Of a stretch of DNA of 64,000 nt, positions 35,610 to 47,300 are shown one piece after another. Made by a program: the position numbers and the translations under genes. Each line of letters opens with the position of its first letter. The first letter of the stretch is position 1. This DNA is from Sclerodactyla briareus (lineage: Eukaryota > Echinodermata > Holothuroidea > Dendrochirotida > Sclerodactylidae): the NCBI GenBank assembly GCA_026419785.1, contig JAODTK010005548.1, positions 186,001 to 250,000 on the forward strand. Reading direction: 5' to 3'. Below the pieces are notes generated by a model. That model did no database searches and was not told the DNA's origin. It was given only the letters and a program-made list of their open reading frames with translations.

Positions 35610-36275
35610 CGTTGCAAAGTTATCATGCTTATAAGCGTTATGTATGGCGTGCTGCTGCTGCGCAATGAACTGCCTCAGCATAATTATTGCGAATGTGTGT
35701 AGACGGCTATTTTGAGGATAATCATTGTGGAGAGCAATATTACCAATGTTACACACCTTGTGCAATATTGGTATACACGCATTGTAGGTCTGGGTCAGAC
35801 TTACTGCTTATGCTTACTCGTCAAACACAGACTTTCCTAGAATGTCATAACAGCTAAGCTGAGCCGGCCAACTACAGCGCGAAGTTCTGTAATTCACTTT
35901 GATTTGTGGGAAAACGAGTTCAAAGACAACGTCAGGCGCAGTCCTACCCGAGTTAGGGGCTGTTCATCCACTCCATGATGAAGTCTAAGCCCACTACTAA
36001 TAGCAATACCAGGTACTTATAAGCGTCAAGCACCAAATTAACATGGCGCTCACAGGAAGACAAATGCATATTATGCTATTAAGAACAAATAGAACATAAA
36101 CGTGAGTCTTGAATGTGACCTTAGATGGTGTAGTTCAGATGGTAGTTGTCAAAGAGTCACAACATTCATTCGTCACAATTGGATTTGGAATCTCTTGTCG
36201 CTTGCTGTGGTTTTGGATAGATTATTGATAGATGATGATAGCAGATGTCTTCCCTCCTCCAAATATTATGGAGCC
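35610..36275 (+). repeat. direct duplication, copy 1
   Basis: GCCTCA-CATAATTATT, TGTGTGTAGACGGCTATTTTGAGGATA, CATTGTGGAG-GCAA, TTGTGCAATATTGG, ACAAATGCATATTA-G and TCTTGTCGCTTGCTGTGG all recur, in order and orientation, in 37085-37660. Non-coding as far as can be seen. Confidence 0.75.
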
Positions 36276-37084
36276 AGTCAATAAGAACTTTGAAGACGAT
36301 TCCAACATCTAAAATGTTTTATGGTTACGTTATATCTTTGCCCGTATACAAATGCTGCTAGATTTCCGTGGTCTTTCGGCATCATCGCAAACTTTAATCG
36401 ACTTTATTCGCTCTTATATCAGGGTAACAATTCGATTTTTACATTAATACCGCACCTCGCATCTCCACTTATGGAATCCTACCTTAACGCAGCCATGGTT
36501 CAGGTTCATGACCCAACCTCACTAGCTGTGTGAGGGGTTGAGTTGTAGTCTCGGTCCTTTCGCACGTGACGACTCATGGTCACTTGTCGATGCCGCCTAC
36601 CCCTTCCCCTGGCTTCGTTTTAGCTACCGGCCCGCCGTGGTCCGGAGGCACATCGAGAATATTTCAGGCAAAATGGGAAGTATAATGCAAGAATGCTAGT
36701 TTTTGGCACAGGGGGGATTATATGGGGAGGTGTCCCCCGGGACTCCAGAGTCCAGACCGCCTCCTCTTCCCGTCTGGGAATTCCTGGCGCTGTCCGTGAC
36801 TGTGAATGAGCAAATAGCTGTTTCAACAGCCCTCCACCAACACACAAACATAGAACTGGTAATAAGAATACAGCATTGTACACATTATATCCAATGAGCA
36901 ATGGATGTAAGATGTCCACATCCTCAGTGTCACCAACGTGCTGGCCATCTTTTTTCCAATGTGGTGCCCATTACGTTTAATCACCTACCTGAAAACCAAC
37001 AAGTCCCAGTTGGTAGTAACGCGTGCTTTGCATGCGAGCAGGCAGCTAGTTCTTTATTAGATCGTGATGAAAAACTCTACTGGT
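36276..37084. other. unique DNA between the duplicates
   Basis: A plus-strand frame at 36901-37086 contains CPHPQCHQRAG and CFACEQAASSLLDR, a CxxxxC...CxxC pattern. Splice context and family are unclear. Confidence 0.25.
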
Positions 37085-37660
37085 AGGCTATAACCAGCCG
37101 TATGGCGCTGGCTTGTGTGCTTAATTGAAACTGCAGCTGCTGCCTCACCATAATTATTTTAGCATATCGTCCCATGCGAGTGCGTGTAGAAGGGCGGCTA
37201 TTTAGGATACCCATTGTGGAGTGCAACACTATCGATGTTACATCATGTGCAATATTGGCATACACCCATTGTCAGTGTAGGAAATTCGTAACAGATGCGA
37301 GGTGCAAGTTGAGTCGGCACTACCAGCGCGATGGACGGGTGAGTCAGGGGCTTCACACAATAATACTATACTACGATATACCAGTCACTTATACGCGCTG
37401 AACACCGAGGTAACATAGCGCTTACAGGAATACAATGATACAAATGCATATAAAGAAGAAACAGAATTCAAACTTGCGTCTTGCGAAGCCTATTGAATGC
37501 GTCCAGTTCCGATGAGAGCAGAGAGGTTCCAGAGAGGTTTGCATAGAGTTCCATCGTTCACCAGCCACAATTAGGAATTTCTTGTCGCTAGCTGTGGTTT
37601 TGGATAAGCAGAAAAGAGGATTGATAAATGATCATGATGAAAAGGGATGCTACACTGGAT
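37085..37660 (+). repeat. direct duplication, copy 2
   Basis: Aligns with 35610-36275 over about 600 bp with many substitutions and indels. Spacing between copy starts is about 1.48 kb. The ends do not look like LTRs (no clear TG...CA, no primer-binding site), so segmental duplication is preferred. Confidence 0.75.
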
Positions 37661-39486
37661 TCGAGAAGCTCACGCTACTGTATTGAGAGGGATTCTCTCA
37701 GGACCCTCTCTAAAAAAAAGAGACCGAAAGCCCAAATTGCATCTAACCAGTTGACGACACTTTTTTTGATGTGAACTTCACACACGGCTCAGCTCGGCAA
37801 CCATCGGGATGTTATCATTGAAGTCTTTAATTGTGTACAACCGTCCCTCTGTGAAAAATATACTGTCTCCAGCGGCCCGAATTGCAGTTATCGTAAACTG
37901 TCCAAAGTCACTGAAGTCCCTTTTGTCACTTTGTTTTCAGAATGTGACGGGTATACAATAAAATGAAACTTATTATGTAACATCATTTCTATACTTTTTC
38001 TGTGACTAGGTAAATTAGCTATCTCGGTAGATACATCACAAAACCTTAAGAATTCCACTTGTAAGTGGAGATTTCAACTCAGCTTGGTACAAGTCTGAAT
38101 TGAAAGTGCCAAAAAACGCTGCTCGCTGGGCTCAAGTCTCGGCAGTCTCGGAATCTGAATTTCAACAACACTGTGTAACTAACAACATATCCCGAAATTA
38201 CACAACATTGTGTGAATGTTGTGGTTATTATACACATTGATTGTGTAATGGGTGTGCTAGTTACATAACATTTTGAAAAGTGTAGTGTCGGCACAGAGCG
38301 CGATTTTGGTAGATGTCGGATTCAAAACGGCATAACATTAGCCTCATTTCATCATGTTTCGAATTGATTTTACATGTTCGTGGAAGAAAGGAACCTTGCA
38401 TTAGTTAAGAATGTTACAACTAACGATGAATTTCATATCTCATTATTTACCCTGTGCCACCCTTCAAAATATTCTACAAGCTTGCAAAAATTTCCTAATT
38501 TTCAAATTTGAAACTTGGAAAGAGGGAGAGAGCGGGAGAGAGAGAGAGAATAAGCCTTTGAAGTTGCTTGAACATAATTGTTTCAATTATTTTTCACCTT
38601 TTCAGGATTTTTCATTTCTATTCTGTAAAAAATATACTGAACAGGCCTTTCTGAAAAATCAGTAATTTGAGCAGATTATCAAATTTGAAAGCCATGATTG
38701 GCGGGATGATCGATTTTGATTGATTCGATTTGAATTATTATTGGGATTCCTAATTCTTATTGGTCACGACATTCCCCCATACTACAAGCCTATTATGACC
38801 CAGTCATTTTCAACTGGAAAAAAATAGAACCTGGGAAAACTGGTGAGTCAATCACTCATGGGAAACAATCCCTGTAAGGCACTGTAACACCCGCTGCTTG
38901 TAGTCGTCATGGCAAGCGACCAGGCCAGAGCATAATCTCCGAATGTCAGAGTTAACCACAGATACGCGTCAACCAGTGGACAGAACACGCCTTTGAGAAA
39001 TATCTACTACTGAAAGACTACCGTATCTCCAGCGCAGCTGACTGTCACAGATTCTCATTACCCCAGGCTCTCTGAACACCCTGACTCTGACTCACGATCA
39101 TGCTAGTCACTATCAGCTGGTGGTAACCAAATATGCAACGGATTGCCATAAATCAACCTAGTCTCCGATTCAGTCAAATACGTACATGTCCTACCCGACT
39201 TAGACAATAAACGTAAACGTCACTATCACATCTACCGAATGAATCCACAGGTGAGCCTATTGTGTCCACTCACCCCAGACTCGCAGGACACAGGGACAAT
39301 GATGGTACTGACGGCATAGTGAGACGACTAAGTGGTCATCACTTGTTCTCCCATGGTGATATTGTGGATACGTGTCCTTATTTATTTGATCAAACAGCAC
39401 TAGGCCAGGCGAAATCCCTGCCAAACTTTGCTGCATTGCACATTTGCCGCCGCCCCATGCCATATACGTACACATCCATGCCATAA
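37661..39486. other. unassigned DNA upstream of the transporter gene
   Basis: ACACAACATTGTGTGAATGTTG and similar ACATTGTGT words form imperfect hairpins at 38170-38245. GAGAGAGAG occurs at 38522-38550. CAG/GTGAGC at 39247-39256 is a good plus-strand donor and could belong to a 5' UTR exon of the gene at 39526 (inferred intron about 270 bp). No coding exon is recognised. Confidence 0.35.
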
Positions 39487-39518
39487 TTATATTCATTTTT
39501 TTGTGTGATTATTTTCAG
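39487..39518 (+). promoter_or_regulatory. 3' splice acceptor of the transporter gene
   Basis: ATTCATTTTTTTGTGTG then ATTATTTTCAG is a strong polypyrimidine tract and acceptor, 7 bases before the ATG at 39526. It suggests that a non-coding first exon lies upstream. Confidence 0.6.
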
Positions 39519-39525
39519 AGAGGGA

Positions 39526-40553
39526 ATGACGGAGGAGAACTGCGAGCCGGATTATTCGATTGATCAACCACTCAAGCAAGAGCTGCTGGAAGGACCCAGT
39601 CATGAGGAAGACGATTCCATTCGTAGCACATTGATTACTGGCATGATATGGGCCGTGTTCGCCACAATCCGCCCTTTTCAGCTCCATAGGATTCTCGTTT
39701 GAATTCTTAGTGAGAGTGTTCATCCAATACAGCGTTGTTCATAAGATCCACCTTTCTTCTTATATTCGTTCTTTTCATCTCCTGGGAAGAGCCAGTGCTT
39801 ACTACTCGAAGATCTTTTGGCCAATTTTCTCTTCGGACTCTTCGATATTCTTGGAATGGGAGCGGGATACGTTGCAGTAGCACACATTTCCGTGGCTGAT
39901 ACCTCAGCGATCATTTTCAACAAACCGATACCGGCCTCGATACTGGCGTGGATATTCCTTGGGGAACCGTTCGACCTATTCGATTGCGGTCTCGCAGTCC
40001 TCAATGGAATCGGTTTGGTCGTAATATCGGAATCGACAGTGTTGTCGACAACAGAAACGATTACCGGAACCCCAGCCCTTGGCGTTCTTCTGCTCTTATC
40101 GGATTGCTCTTTCTGTCGATGATGTACAATTCAGCGCGATGGTTGTCGTTGAGACAGACAGAGGACCCATGCTTGCTCTGTTTCATGAGCGGTGCCATCG
40201 GAGTGTCTCTGTCGACACTGTATTTTGAGTTTGAACAACTCCTGGGGGTTACCGACTACCGTCGGACCTATATCCCTTTCCGGTCCATACTTGGCTTTGC
40301 AACGATGTTTGAATTGTATGCTATGATGATGGCGTTGAAGAACATAAGCGTACTGATTGTCAGTGCAATCAAGACTGCGGGGATACCTTTGACGTATATG
40401 TTCGTGATTGTAGTGAGAGGGGAAGTTGCGGCGTGGCCAACCTTTGTCGGCGTCGGGATGACGTTGGTGACTAGCATTTCTATATGCCTTAAGTCTTACT
40501 TCATGGAGAGAAGAGACCGTTCTCTCAACGAAACTATCCTGATAAATTCATGA
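39526..40553 (+). CDS. EamA / SLC35G-like drug-metabolite-type membrane transporter (frameshifted)
   Basis: About 340 codons in one exon. After a hydrophilic acidic N-terminus (MTEENCEPDYSIDQPLKQEL) the first helix reads TLITGMIWAVFA, then ALFSSIGFSFEFLVRVFIQY in a shifted frame. The first EamA repeat continues LANFLFGLFDILGMGAGY, VAVAHISVADTSAIIFNKPI, SILAWIFLGEPFDLFDC and GIGLVVISES. The second repeat gives IGLLFLSMMYNSARWLSLRQ, ILGFATMFELYAMMMALK, VLIVSAIKTAGIPLTYM and FVGVGMTLVTSISIC, ending at TGA 40551-40553. The VADTSAIIF and FLGEPFDLFD words are hallmarks of SLC35G/EamA proteins (known: DMT superfamily, ten helices, substrate often unknown). About four frameshifts (near 39660, 39745, 39770 and 40090) are needed. 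With so much hydrophobic sequence intact, read errors or a young pseudogene are both possible. Confidence 0.82.
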
Positions 40554-41535
40554 ATACATGCCATTCGGTTCATTCATGTCGTTGACATATTCGGGAACAA
40601 AATGTTAAATCAAAAGTATTCTAAGCTAAGATGACCGCCATTCGAACGATATACACTCTAAAAGGAAAACTTCAGTCAACTTGAATAGAATATTTATTAG
40701 AGGGGCCCGAACAAAATCTAGTCGGTTAAAATTTGGCTAGATTCGGTTGATCATTCGAAAGAAAATGAACAGTTTTGAGTCTAAAATAGTCATATATGAA
40801 CCGAGTCTAGTCAAATATTTGTTCAGCGTCGTATTCCTTTCCCCTTTAATAAGTATTCCGTTCAATTTGACTAGAGTATACCTATTATTGCATTCCCTCA
40901 TTATTGACCAATCCTTGATAGAGAATGAAGAAAAATTCACTGACATATTCACAAACATATATTTGCATTTGATGGCCTTGAAACCTCTTTCAGCTAATCG
41001 ATTGAGAATCAGTTAAGGTACTTAAGAGGGTGTAAAGAAAGCTATCAATGTAAATTCGAAGGTCCAGCAGTGCCAAAAACTGATGACCTTACCAGATAGA
41101 CCTCGTCGTTCACGACAAACCCATCTTATCACGTGACGATGGAATCTCTGGGCCAGATCATGTGACTTTATTGGCAGAAACTAACATTGGGCTGGTAGAC
41201 GTCAGTCGCCGATCATCACGAGCCTTCAAAGAAGGTGTGACATATCTCGCTCGAAATCTTTTAGCTGTGTGCATTTCTCTTAATAAATTAGAACTTTATA
41301 CCTACGGATATTGTTTAAACAATAACATATTTTTGAATTGAAAACCACTGTCAAAAAAAATTATCATAAAATCCTGAATGGTCACCGCAGTACTTATGCA
41401 GTTAATCACATCTTATTCTGCTTCCCGTTCACTTCAATCTTCGACCAAGGGCCTTCTAGTGGTACCTAACTGTAAGCGTGCAACTTATGGCCGCAGTCAT
41501 TTTCTGTAGCAGCTGTTCTTGAGCGCCACTGAGCA
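40554..41535. other. 3' flank of the transporter gene, unassigned
   Basis: AT-rich. CTAGTC-GTTAAAATTTGGCTAGATTC and GAGTCTAGTCAAATATTTG words recur at 40717-40820. A short ORF at 40747-41016 has no motif. No clear AATAAA was seen close to the stop. Confidence 0.35.
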
Positions 41536-41605
41536 TTGTGTTACACTTTGGATATTGGCGCTATATAAGTTTTTTGATGATTTGATAGATTGATTGATGT
41601 TACAG
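41536..41605 (+). repeat. SINE/LINE 3' tail remnant
   Basis: CACTGAGCATTGTGTTACAC, GGCGCTATATAAGTTTTTTG and (GATT)n are the same tail type as at 2870, 9530, 20790 and 33150. Confidence 0.6.
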
Positions 41606-41853
41606 AGGCGCAATTCTAGTTATCCACAGTAACTCGCGCGCACCCAGTAGAGAAGAAATATTTTGTGACACCTTTGGCTACCCACCAAGTCTGATCAGGA
41701 GCCCGACTTCGAGGACTCAACAGTGTACATTTATAGTAACACTGCCTACCTTGGATTACCAAGCATACGTGAGCTATGTCTCGTGTTCTCTCTTTCTTTC
41801 TGAATATCCAATAATCTTGGTCCTATACCATAGTATAGTGTATTATTATTGTA

Positions 41854-42733
41854 TTAAAGCCGCGTTTTCCATGCACGCGGGCGGGCGGGCGGGCGGGCGT
41901 TTTGGAAGACTCGTTTCCATGCACGCGGGCGGGCGGGCGTTTTCTCGAGGCACGCACCTCTCTCACTTTTAGTGTGTATTGCTCTATATAAGAAAACCAT
42001 GTAGTCGCCTACTATTCTTACTATGTTATTATTATTTTGTTATTATTATATTATATTGTGTTGTTGTTGTTGTGTTGTTGTAGTCGTCGTTGTTGTCGTT
42101 GTCGTCGTTGTTGTCGTTGTCGTTGTTGTCGTTGTCGTTGTTGTCGTTGTCGTCGTTGTTGTCGTTGTCGTTGTTGTCAAACACCGGGCGCATACTATTG
42201 TTTAAACTAAACACGCTGGTTCATTTTCTGAACGATTACGGCCCACTATTAAAACTTCACAATTGACGGGGTTTGGAAATTTAATTAGAAATACTTGAAA
42301 ATAATCGATGGTTTTATTGAAACATGTAAATATTGTGTTTCAAATATGTGTACTGACCGTTGAAGATAGAGACAATCTGTATAAAATTCCATCCTCAGTG
42401 GTGAACAGTTATGAATGTTGTTGGAACATTATTTGAACATAAATAAAATTGTCCTACTCTTCATTATCGGGCTTCAAGCCGGTAAGATTGCAGGGAAATC
42501 CCCGGAAAGTGAGTACGAAATCCCACGCGGACACGCAGGCGGGCGGAAAAATCGCTACATGACCGATTCGAGAAAAACGCCCGCCCGCCCGCCGCCCGCC
42601 CGCCCGCCCGCCCGCCCGCCCGCCCGCCGCCCGCCCGCCCGCCCGCCCGCCGCGTGCATGGAAACGCTCCATTGAAAATAACGATGAACGATTTCAGACG
42701 CCCGCTCGCCCGCGTGCGTGGAACGCCGCTTAA
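41854..42733. mobile_element. TTAA-flanked element with GGGC-rich inverted ends
   Basis: TTAA (41854-41857) precedes AGCCGCGTTTTCCATGCACG then (CGGG)n. The right end mirrors it: CGCCCGCTCGCCCGCG, GTGCGTGGAACGCCGC, TTAA (42730-42733). The TTAA target site is known for piggyBac and Kolobok-type transposons. The interior has a second (GCCC)n block (42577-42650), a GTTGTCGTTGTC minisatellite (42058-42178) and no transposase, so it is probably non-autonomous. A truncated relative lies at 23276-23650. Confidence 0.75.
42052..42180 (+). repeat. GTTGTC/GTCGTC trinucleotide-based minisatellite
   Basis: Units of GTTGTCGTTGTCGTC and GTTGTCGTTGTC repeat about nine times. The poly-Val frame on plus and the poly-Asn/Asp frame on minus are by-products, not genes. 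Confidence 0.9.
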
Positions 42734-44094
42734 CATGGTTGCATACGCATGCCACCTCACACGAATTTTGTTGTTAATTTGTTTGGCTGCATGCTTCCCC
42801 AATCGTGCCGGGAGGTATGATATATAGGATTGTACAAGATGCTGGTTTCCCAAGTTCGATGTGAATACGCCTGTTGCGGTACGTAATCGTCGTCGTAGTG
42901 TTCGAACCAATCTTGACACAGCCTTAACATCAGATAATATAATTGAATCCATGTGGTGTCAATTTACCGAGTGCCAATTCTATAAATTCATCTAGATGCG
43001 TGAGAAGGGTTCACATGATTGGGGTTCACCGACGGTCGAAATTAGTCACCTTATACTGGCAGAGCCTGTGCGGGTCGCACATCGTTTGACTTCTTAACTC
43101 ACAAACCAATGACTGACCTCATTTTAGTCTCAACAGAACTCTTTATTATTTCTCCATGTCAATCCCTCAAGTGATCAACTTCGAAAGGGTTCAGAACAAA
43201 CTACATTCCTAAATTACATTACATCGAACAACGATAAAGTCTAGGGCTCTACTTTAAACTGTTCAGCTCAACAATAAACAGACAATTATCAAAACGTAGA
43301 GAAGGGCTATTCCACCTCGGATGGTTGGGCCAATATCGACTAATGTCCGTATTAATGTGGCAAGGTGTTTTAGTCATCATGATCACGGGAGTGGTATTAT
43401 GCAACGTACTGCAAACTTCGCAGTATAACACATGCATCGAGTCTGTGCACAGGTTCCGACGTCGACGCAGTCTTCTGCTTCCCTGATTGCAACTAGTAGC
43501 GATCAAGTCTCAACTCTCAACAAGTTCACAGCAGTCTGACTGCAAACTAGCGCCGATAGAAGTAAATGGTCTGCATACGTCGCATACCCATCCACAGATT
43601 AGGCTCCGACAAGTTGCGAATAGTTGCACACCTTGGTTTCCAGACCATACAGTGAAAACGCAGTAACGAGCAGACCACGCAGCCGGGTTGCAGTATCGTC
43701 CGCGTCACGCTCGTGCCGTTCCTCCAGATGACACTTAGTCGCGGACAGTTGCATGTCATTTGCAAATCCACGAGTTGCAGTTCACTTGCAAACACGTTTT
43801 TTCCGTAGTGTGACAGAGGCATAAGTTAACTCGGCTGTACCGAAAAAATGCTAACAGATCAGTTGCTCCTCGGTCAGAAAATCAATTGGGGACATTTTTA
43901 AAATAAAAGTTAGATTGGAAACTAAGTATTAAAAACCTAGTAATAACCATGTGTATTCGAAAGTTCAATGAGTTTCTTTTTGGAGTTCGAAACAAGCAAC
44001 AAACCTGGGAACGATATTTTTATACCTTGTTTCTCTAGTTCCGATTGTTTTATTAACGAATGAGAGTGAGCTGATTAGATACCTATCACCATTA
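42734..44094. other. unassigned, with a TTGCA-dense block
   Basis: 43510-43830 is dense in TTGCA/TGCAA words (AGTTGCGAATAGTTGC, GGTTGCAGTATCG, AGTTGCATGTCATTTGC, GAGTTGCAGTTCACTTGC), probably an unclassified non-coding repeat. A minus-strand frame across it is repeat-driven. The remainder is unassigned. Confidence 0.35.
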
Positions 44095-44940
44095 ATCATC
44101 TTTTGGATAATGTCTAGATTTACGAGGCGGGTTGACACAGCACGCTGCTCGAGAATTCTCCCGAGAGCCTCCATACACACAGAATCGAACGCCTTGCGAA
44201 ATCGGGTAGGATGAAGGAGAGCCCCTACAGAATTCCCGCATCTGCTCAGACATGACACGGGAAGCCAAGAGGCGATCTACGGGGAATTTCTTGGGAGTGA
44301 ACCTTGGCTATTCATGACGCTGATGCGCAAGTGTAACCCCTTCATATTAATGCAGTCCCCTTTCCAGATTGGATTGACAAGTCCTCTTTTCCAGTGCTCC
44401 AAACAGAGCAGTTAGTGTTTATAAGGATCACACAACAACTCAAGAACAGCCCGGAGCATTTCTGATGTATGCCACAGACCCCAGGAGCTTTCCCACCCTT
44501 CAACTGCTCGTATATCTTTCCAGTTTCCCCTAATGGTAGGAATGCCACAGTCCACAGGCGGTTCAACCACCAGAGTTGCAACTTTATCTGAACTTTGGGG
44601 GCTCAGCCTTGTAAAAATCATCAAAATACCTAGCCAGTGGGCCCTCACATCGGTTTCCTCGATCAGGACCTGCCGTTCTTTTGCCTTAACAGCTGGGCGA
44701 CACACCACAGAGCCGGGGTGCGGAGTTCCCGGATTGCTCTGTAGGAAGGCTGCGAGGCATTTGTTGTCAGGTGCCTTTCCACATTGCTCACAGGGACGCC
44801 GAGCCTCCGCTTTCCAGAACCATACGCCGGAGCACTCCAAAAGCCGAGTCTTACCATCGAGTCTTGTCTGGCGACTCTGCAAACTGGTTGTGTGGAGACG
44901 TTGCCTTTTTTCTCTGAAATGAGATGGTTTCATTGTCATT
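44095..44940 (-). mobile_element. non-LTR retrotransposon reverse-transcriptase fragment (N-terminal RT)
   Basis: Minus strand, in order: VLIEETDVRAHWLGIL, TLVVEPPVDCGIPTI, IRAVEGWES and GGKAPGVCGIH (equivalent to the conserved GKAPG-DGI--E-L block), CSVWSTGKEDL, then FRKAFDSVCMEALGRIL (the KAFDSV of RT motif A). Homology is lost after RLVNL. Several frameshifts, no endonuclease domain and no YADD seen, so it is a dead fragment. It belongs to a widespread invertebrate LINE group; the clade was not fixed. Confidence 0.85.
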
Positions 44941-46054
44941 CAGTTCGTGTTGTTAAGAAGATGTCCAAGGTTTTATATATCTGGAATATGCTTCCAACTT
45001 TGCCAATACAGTTGCACGACTGCAAGCCTCAACACGGCATAAACTCGGTTGCTCTCATCGTAGCTCCTGCTGCTGATAGCGGGCACCAGTACAATATCAT
45101 GTATACATGACGGTAGAAGCGGTGGCGTAAAACCTGGAAGATTCGTAATAAATATTTTGCCTCGAAAATGGCACGTGAATTGATTTTGAAAATAGAGGGC
45201 AGTCAGCCAATTTATTAGAGCTGGAATGGCCAATCCCCGCCCCCGCGTGCCAAAGTCACCCCATTTTACAACCCATTCAACAAATGACGAGGGGCAGGCA
45301 CTTTTTTATTTCTGTCTGCGCATGGTCAACCCCTACCCCCCCCCCCCCCCCCCCCCCCCCACATTGAGGTACCGCCAAAGATGCATTACCTTAGGCTCAG
45401 CCTGACGCAAGAATCGCAGCCTACTAAAATCGCAGTATCCAGGTCTGCACCCTTATCGAACCTCGAATAAGTTCAATTCTACACCCGGTAAATATATAAC
45501 AGGAATGCGTTATGTATGCCCGTGGTGCCGATAAAAGCCTTGCAGCACCCCTTCACTTGGGATATGAAAAGTATATCTTTCGCCCTATATTCTAATAACA
45601 TGAGATCTATTATGACTTAAATCGTCTAGAGCAGTGTCGGATAGAGATACCATTTTTCAACCGACGATCGAAGCAATGGCATGATTGATAGTATGAGAAC
45701 CAGCTTCGTGGCCGCTATTAATTGCGAACAGCAAATCATCGCACACACGGACTGTGATTTGATGGGATTTATATGCAGTTCGCATCATATTATCCAGGTC
45801 TTTGTTGTGGAGGGAAAAGATACAAACGCTCGCTCGATGACTTTGACTCTTAATTATGCATAGGACTTTATTGGAAAGTTTATGGAAATAGATCTCCATA
45901 ACTTAGGCTAATGTTGACATTCATCCACCGGGCACCTGTTCACAACTGATGAATGGACAGCTAGCTCAAGAAGGGTTTTGTGTGTTAATTTCCAGAGTGT
46001 ATGAAGGAAGCCCTCAAGTTTATTGAACGGAGAAACTCTAGCCCTCTTTTAGTC
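44941..46054. other. unassigned, poly-C run
   Basis: A ~25-base C run lies at 45337-45360, with short ORFs around 45657-45899 without motifs. It may include Penelope 3' flank. Confidence 0.35.
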
Positions 46055-47300
46055 AGGGAGGGGCAGAGTATTGTACACATGTGATAGCTTGTAGCCACCT
46101 CCATCTTTGTTCATGGTATTCCTCTACGTATCCATATGGACCCTTTGGTTTGTCCCTCAATGATCCCGAGATAACACATCCAGAAACTTAGATTCTTCCA
46201 TTCAGGTAGGGAATTGCTGTAAACCATGTGGTCTGTGATAGCGGTGGTGTATTATTCTTGTTTGTGTTTAGCATGGCCGTGCTAGCCTTGGCTGACACCA
46301 CGGCTATTGCTCCATCCACTTCTTTGCTATGCTCGCCGAGTTTCGTGGGCAACTTTCTTTCCGCCTCTCCAAAGTAAACTTGGTCGCAGTTAGCACAACG
46401 GACTTCCGTAGAATCCACATTTGTGATCTCGTTCTTTGGGATGTATCACTCTACAGTCGGTTTCTTGTTATGGAGTGCAGAAGTTGTGCTGAAGTTATGG
46501 TCACGAAACTCTCAAGATACGTTCTGCCACATGCGAAATTGTCACATGCCCTCTCGTGTTAATGTTATAGTCTGCTTACCTGCTATACCTCTCTCTCCTT
46601 GAGTTGACCGTTCGTTACTGCATCCGTTCTCTCTTCATCTGTCTTTTCTCCCTATTGATAGTCCAGGATGGGTACCACCATCCGTGAAGCTTTTGTTATG
46701 GTTTTCAGGTAATGATTTGTGTGAGATCGTGTGAGATTGTGTGAGTCTCATTTCGCTATAAGACTCCTGTCGGTGTGGTGCCATAGTCATAAGCATTACG
46801 TCTACATCTATGAAGGGTTATATGGTCACCCACCCTCTCTTCGTGAGTGAACGTGGTGCTGTTGGTTGGGTCCACAGTGTGCAGGTAGTCATTAAGTGCC
46901 TGGGTTTTCCTCTTTTGAATTATAGCAAGGATGTCATCGACATATCTTTTCATGGGCGTAGTGAGCAACTGGCTGGGCTGTAACAAAAAACGGTACTATC
47001 AAGGTCTTCCATGATAGGTCGCTATGATAGGGACAACTGGACGCCAAATCGCAGTAACCGCGCAAAATTCCTGCTTGCAAACCTGTTACAAAACTGGATG
47101 TCGATACAATTCCTTAGCGTCATGATATCGTACGTAGGATCAATGATGTCGTACGTATGAGCTGTTTCGTACGCTGATTGGCAATGTGTGATCATCCCGA
47201 TCCAGTTCTCCCGTGAGCTTTCCTACCCTCCAGGGTCTCTTTGATAGGTGCGTTCGTGAAAGAGAGGTTACGTCAAATGACACAAAAGTTTCATCGCTAC
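46055..47300 (-). mobile_element. Penelope-like retroelement, RT plus GIY-YIG endonuclease, frameshifted
   Basis: Minus strand, in order from 47296: ETFVSFDVTSL (RT motif A region), GKLTGELDRDDHTL, LRNCIDIQF, a damaged GTAMGSPVS region, then KRYVDDILAIIQKRKTQALN (catalytic YVDD, 46930-46950), VDPTNSTTFTHEE and TLHRCRRNAYDYG. The C-terminal endonuclease region follows: VRCANCDQVYFGEAERKL and GEHSKEVDGA (GIY-YIG-like CxxC..VY-GE), then NKDGGGYKLSHVYNTL. This order is known for GIY-YIG (EN+) Penelope-like elements; the Poseidon type is most similar by eye. At least five frameshifts, 5' part missing. The gene copy is dead. Confidence 0.88.

Noticed and set aside
36901-37086. CxxxxC...CxxC frame as a zinc-finger exon
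   Set aside because: Only four cysteines with unusual spacing, no clear splice sites, and no paralogue.
35610-37660. LTR retrotransposon with two LTRs
   Set aside because: Direct repeats exist, but there is no TG...CA border, primer-binding site, polypurine tract or gag-pol sequence in the 0.8 kb between them.
42023-42205. Poly-valine ORF (plus) and Asn/Asp ORF (minus)
   Set aside because: Products of the GTTGTC minisatellite, with no flanking protein sequence.
42454-42952. GGRAGG-rich ORFs, up to 162 codons
   Set aside because: They are frames through the (GCCC)n expansion inside a TTAA element. All six frames look alike in composition.
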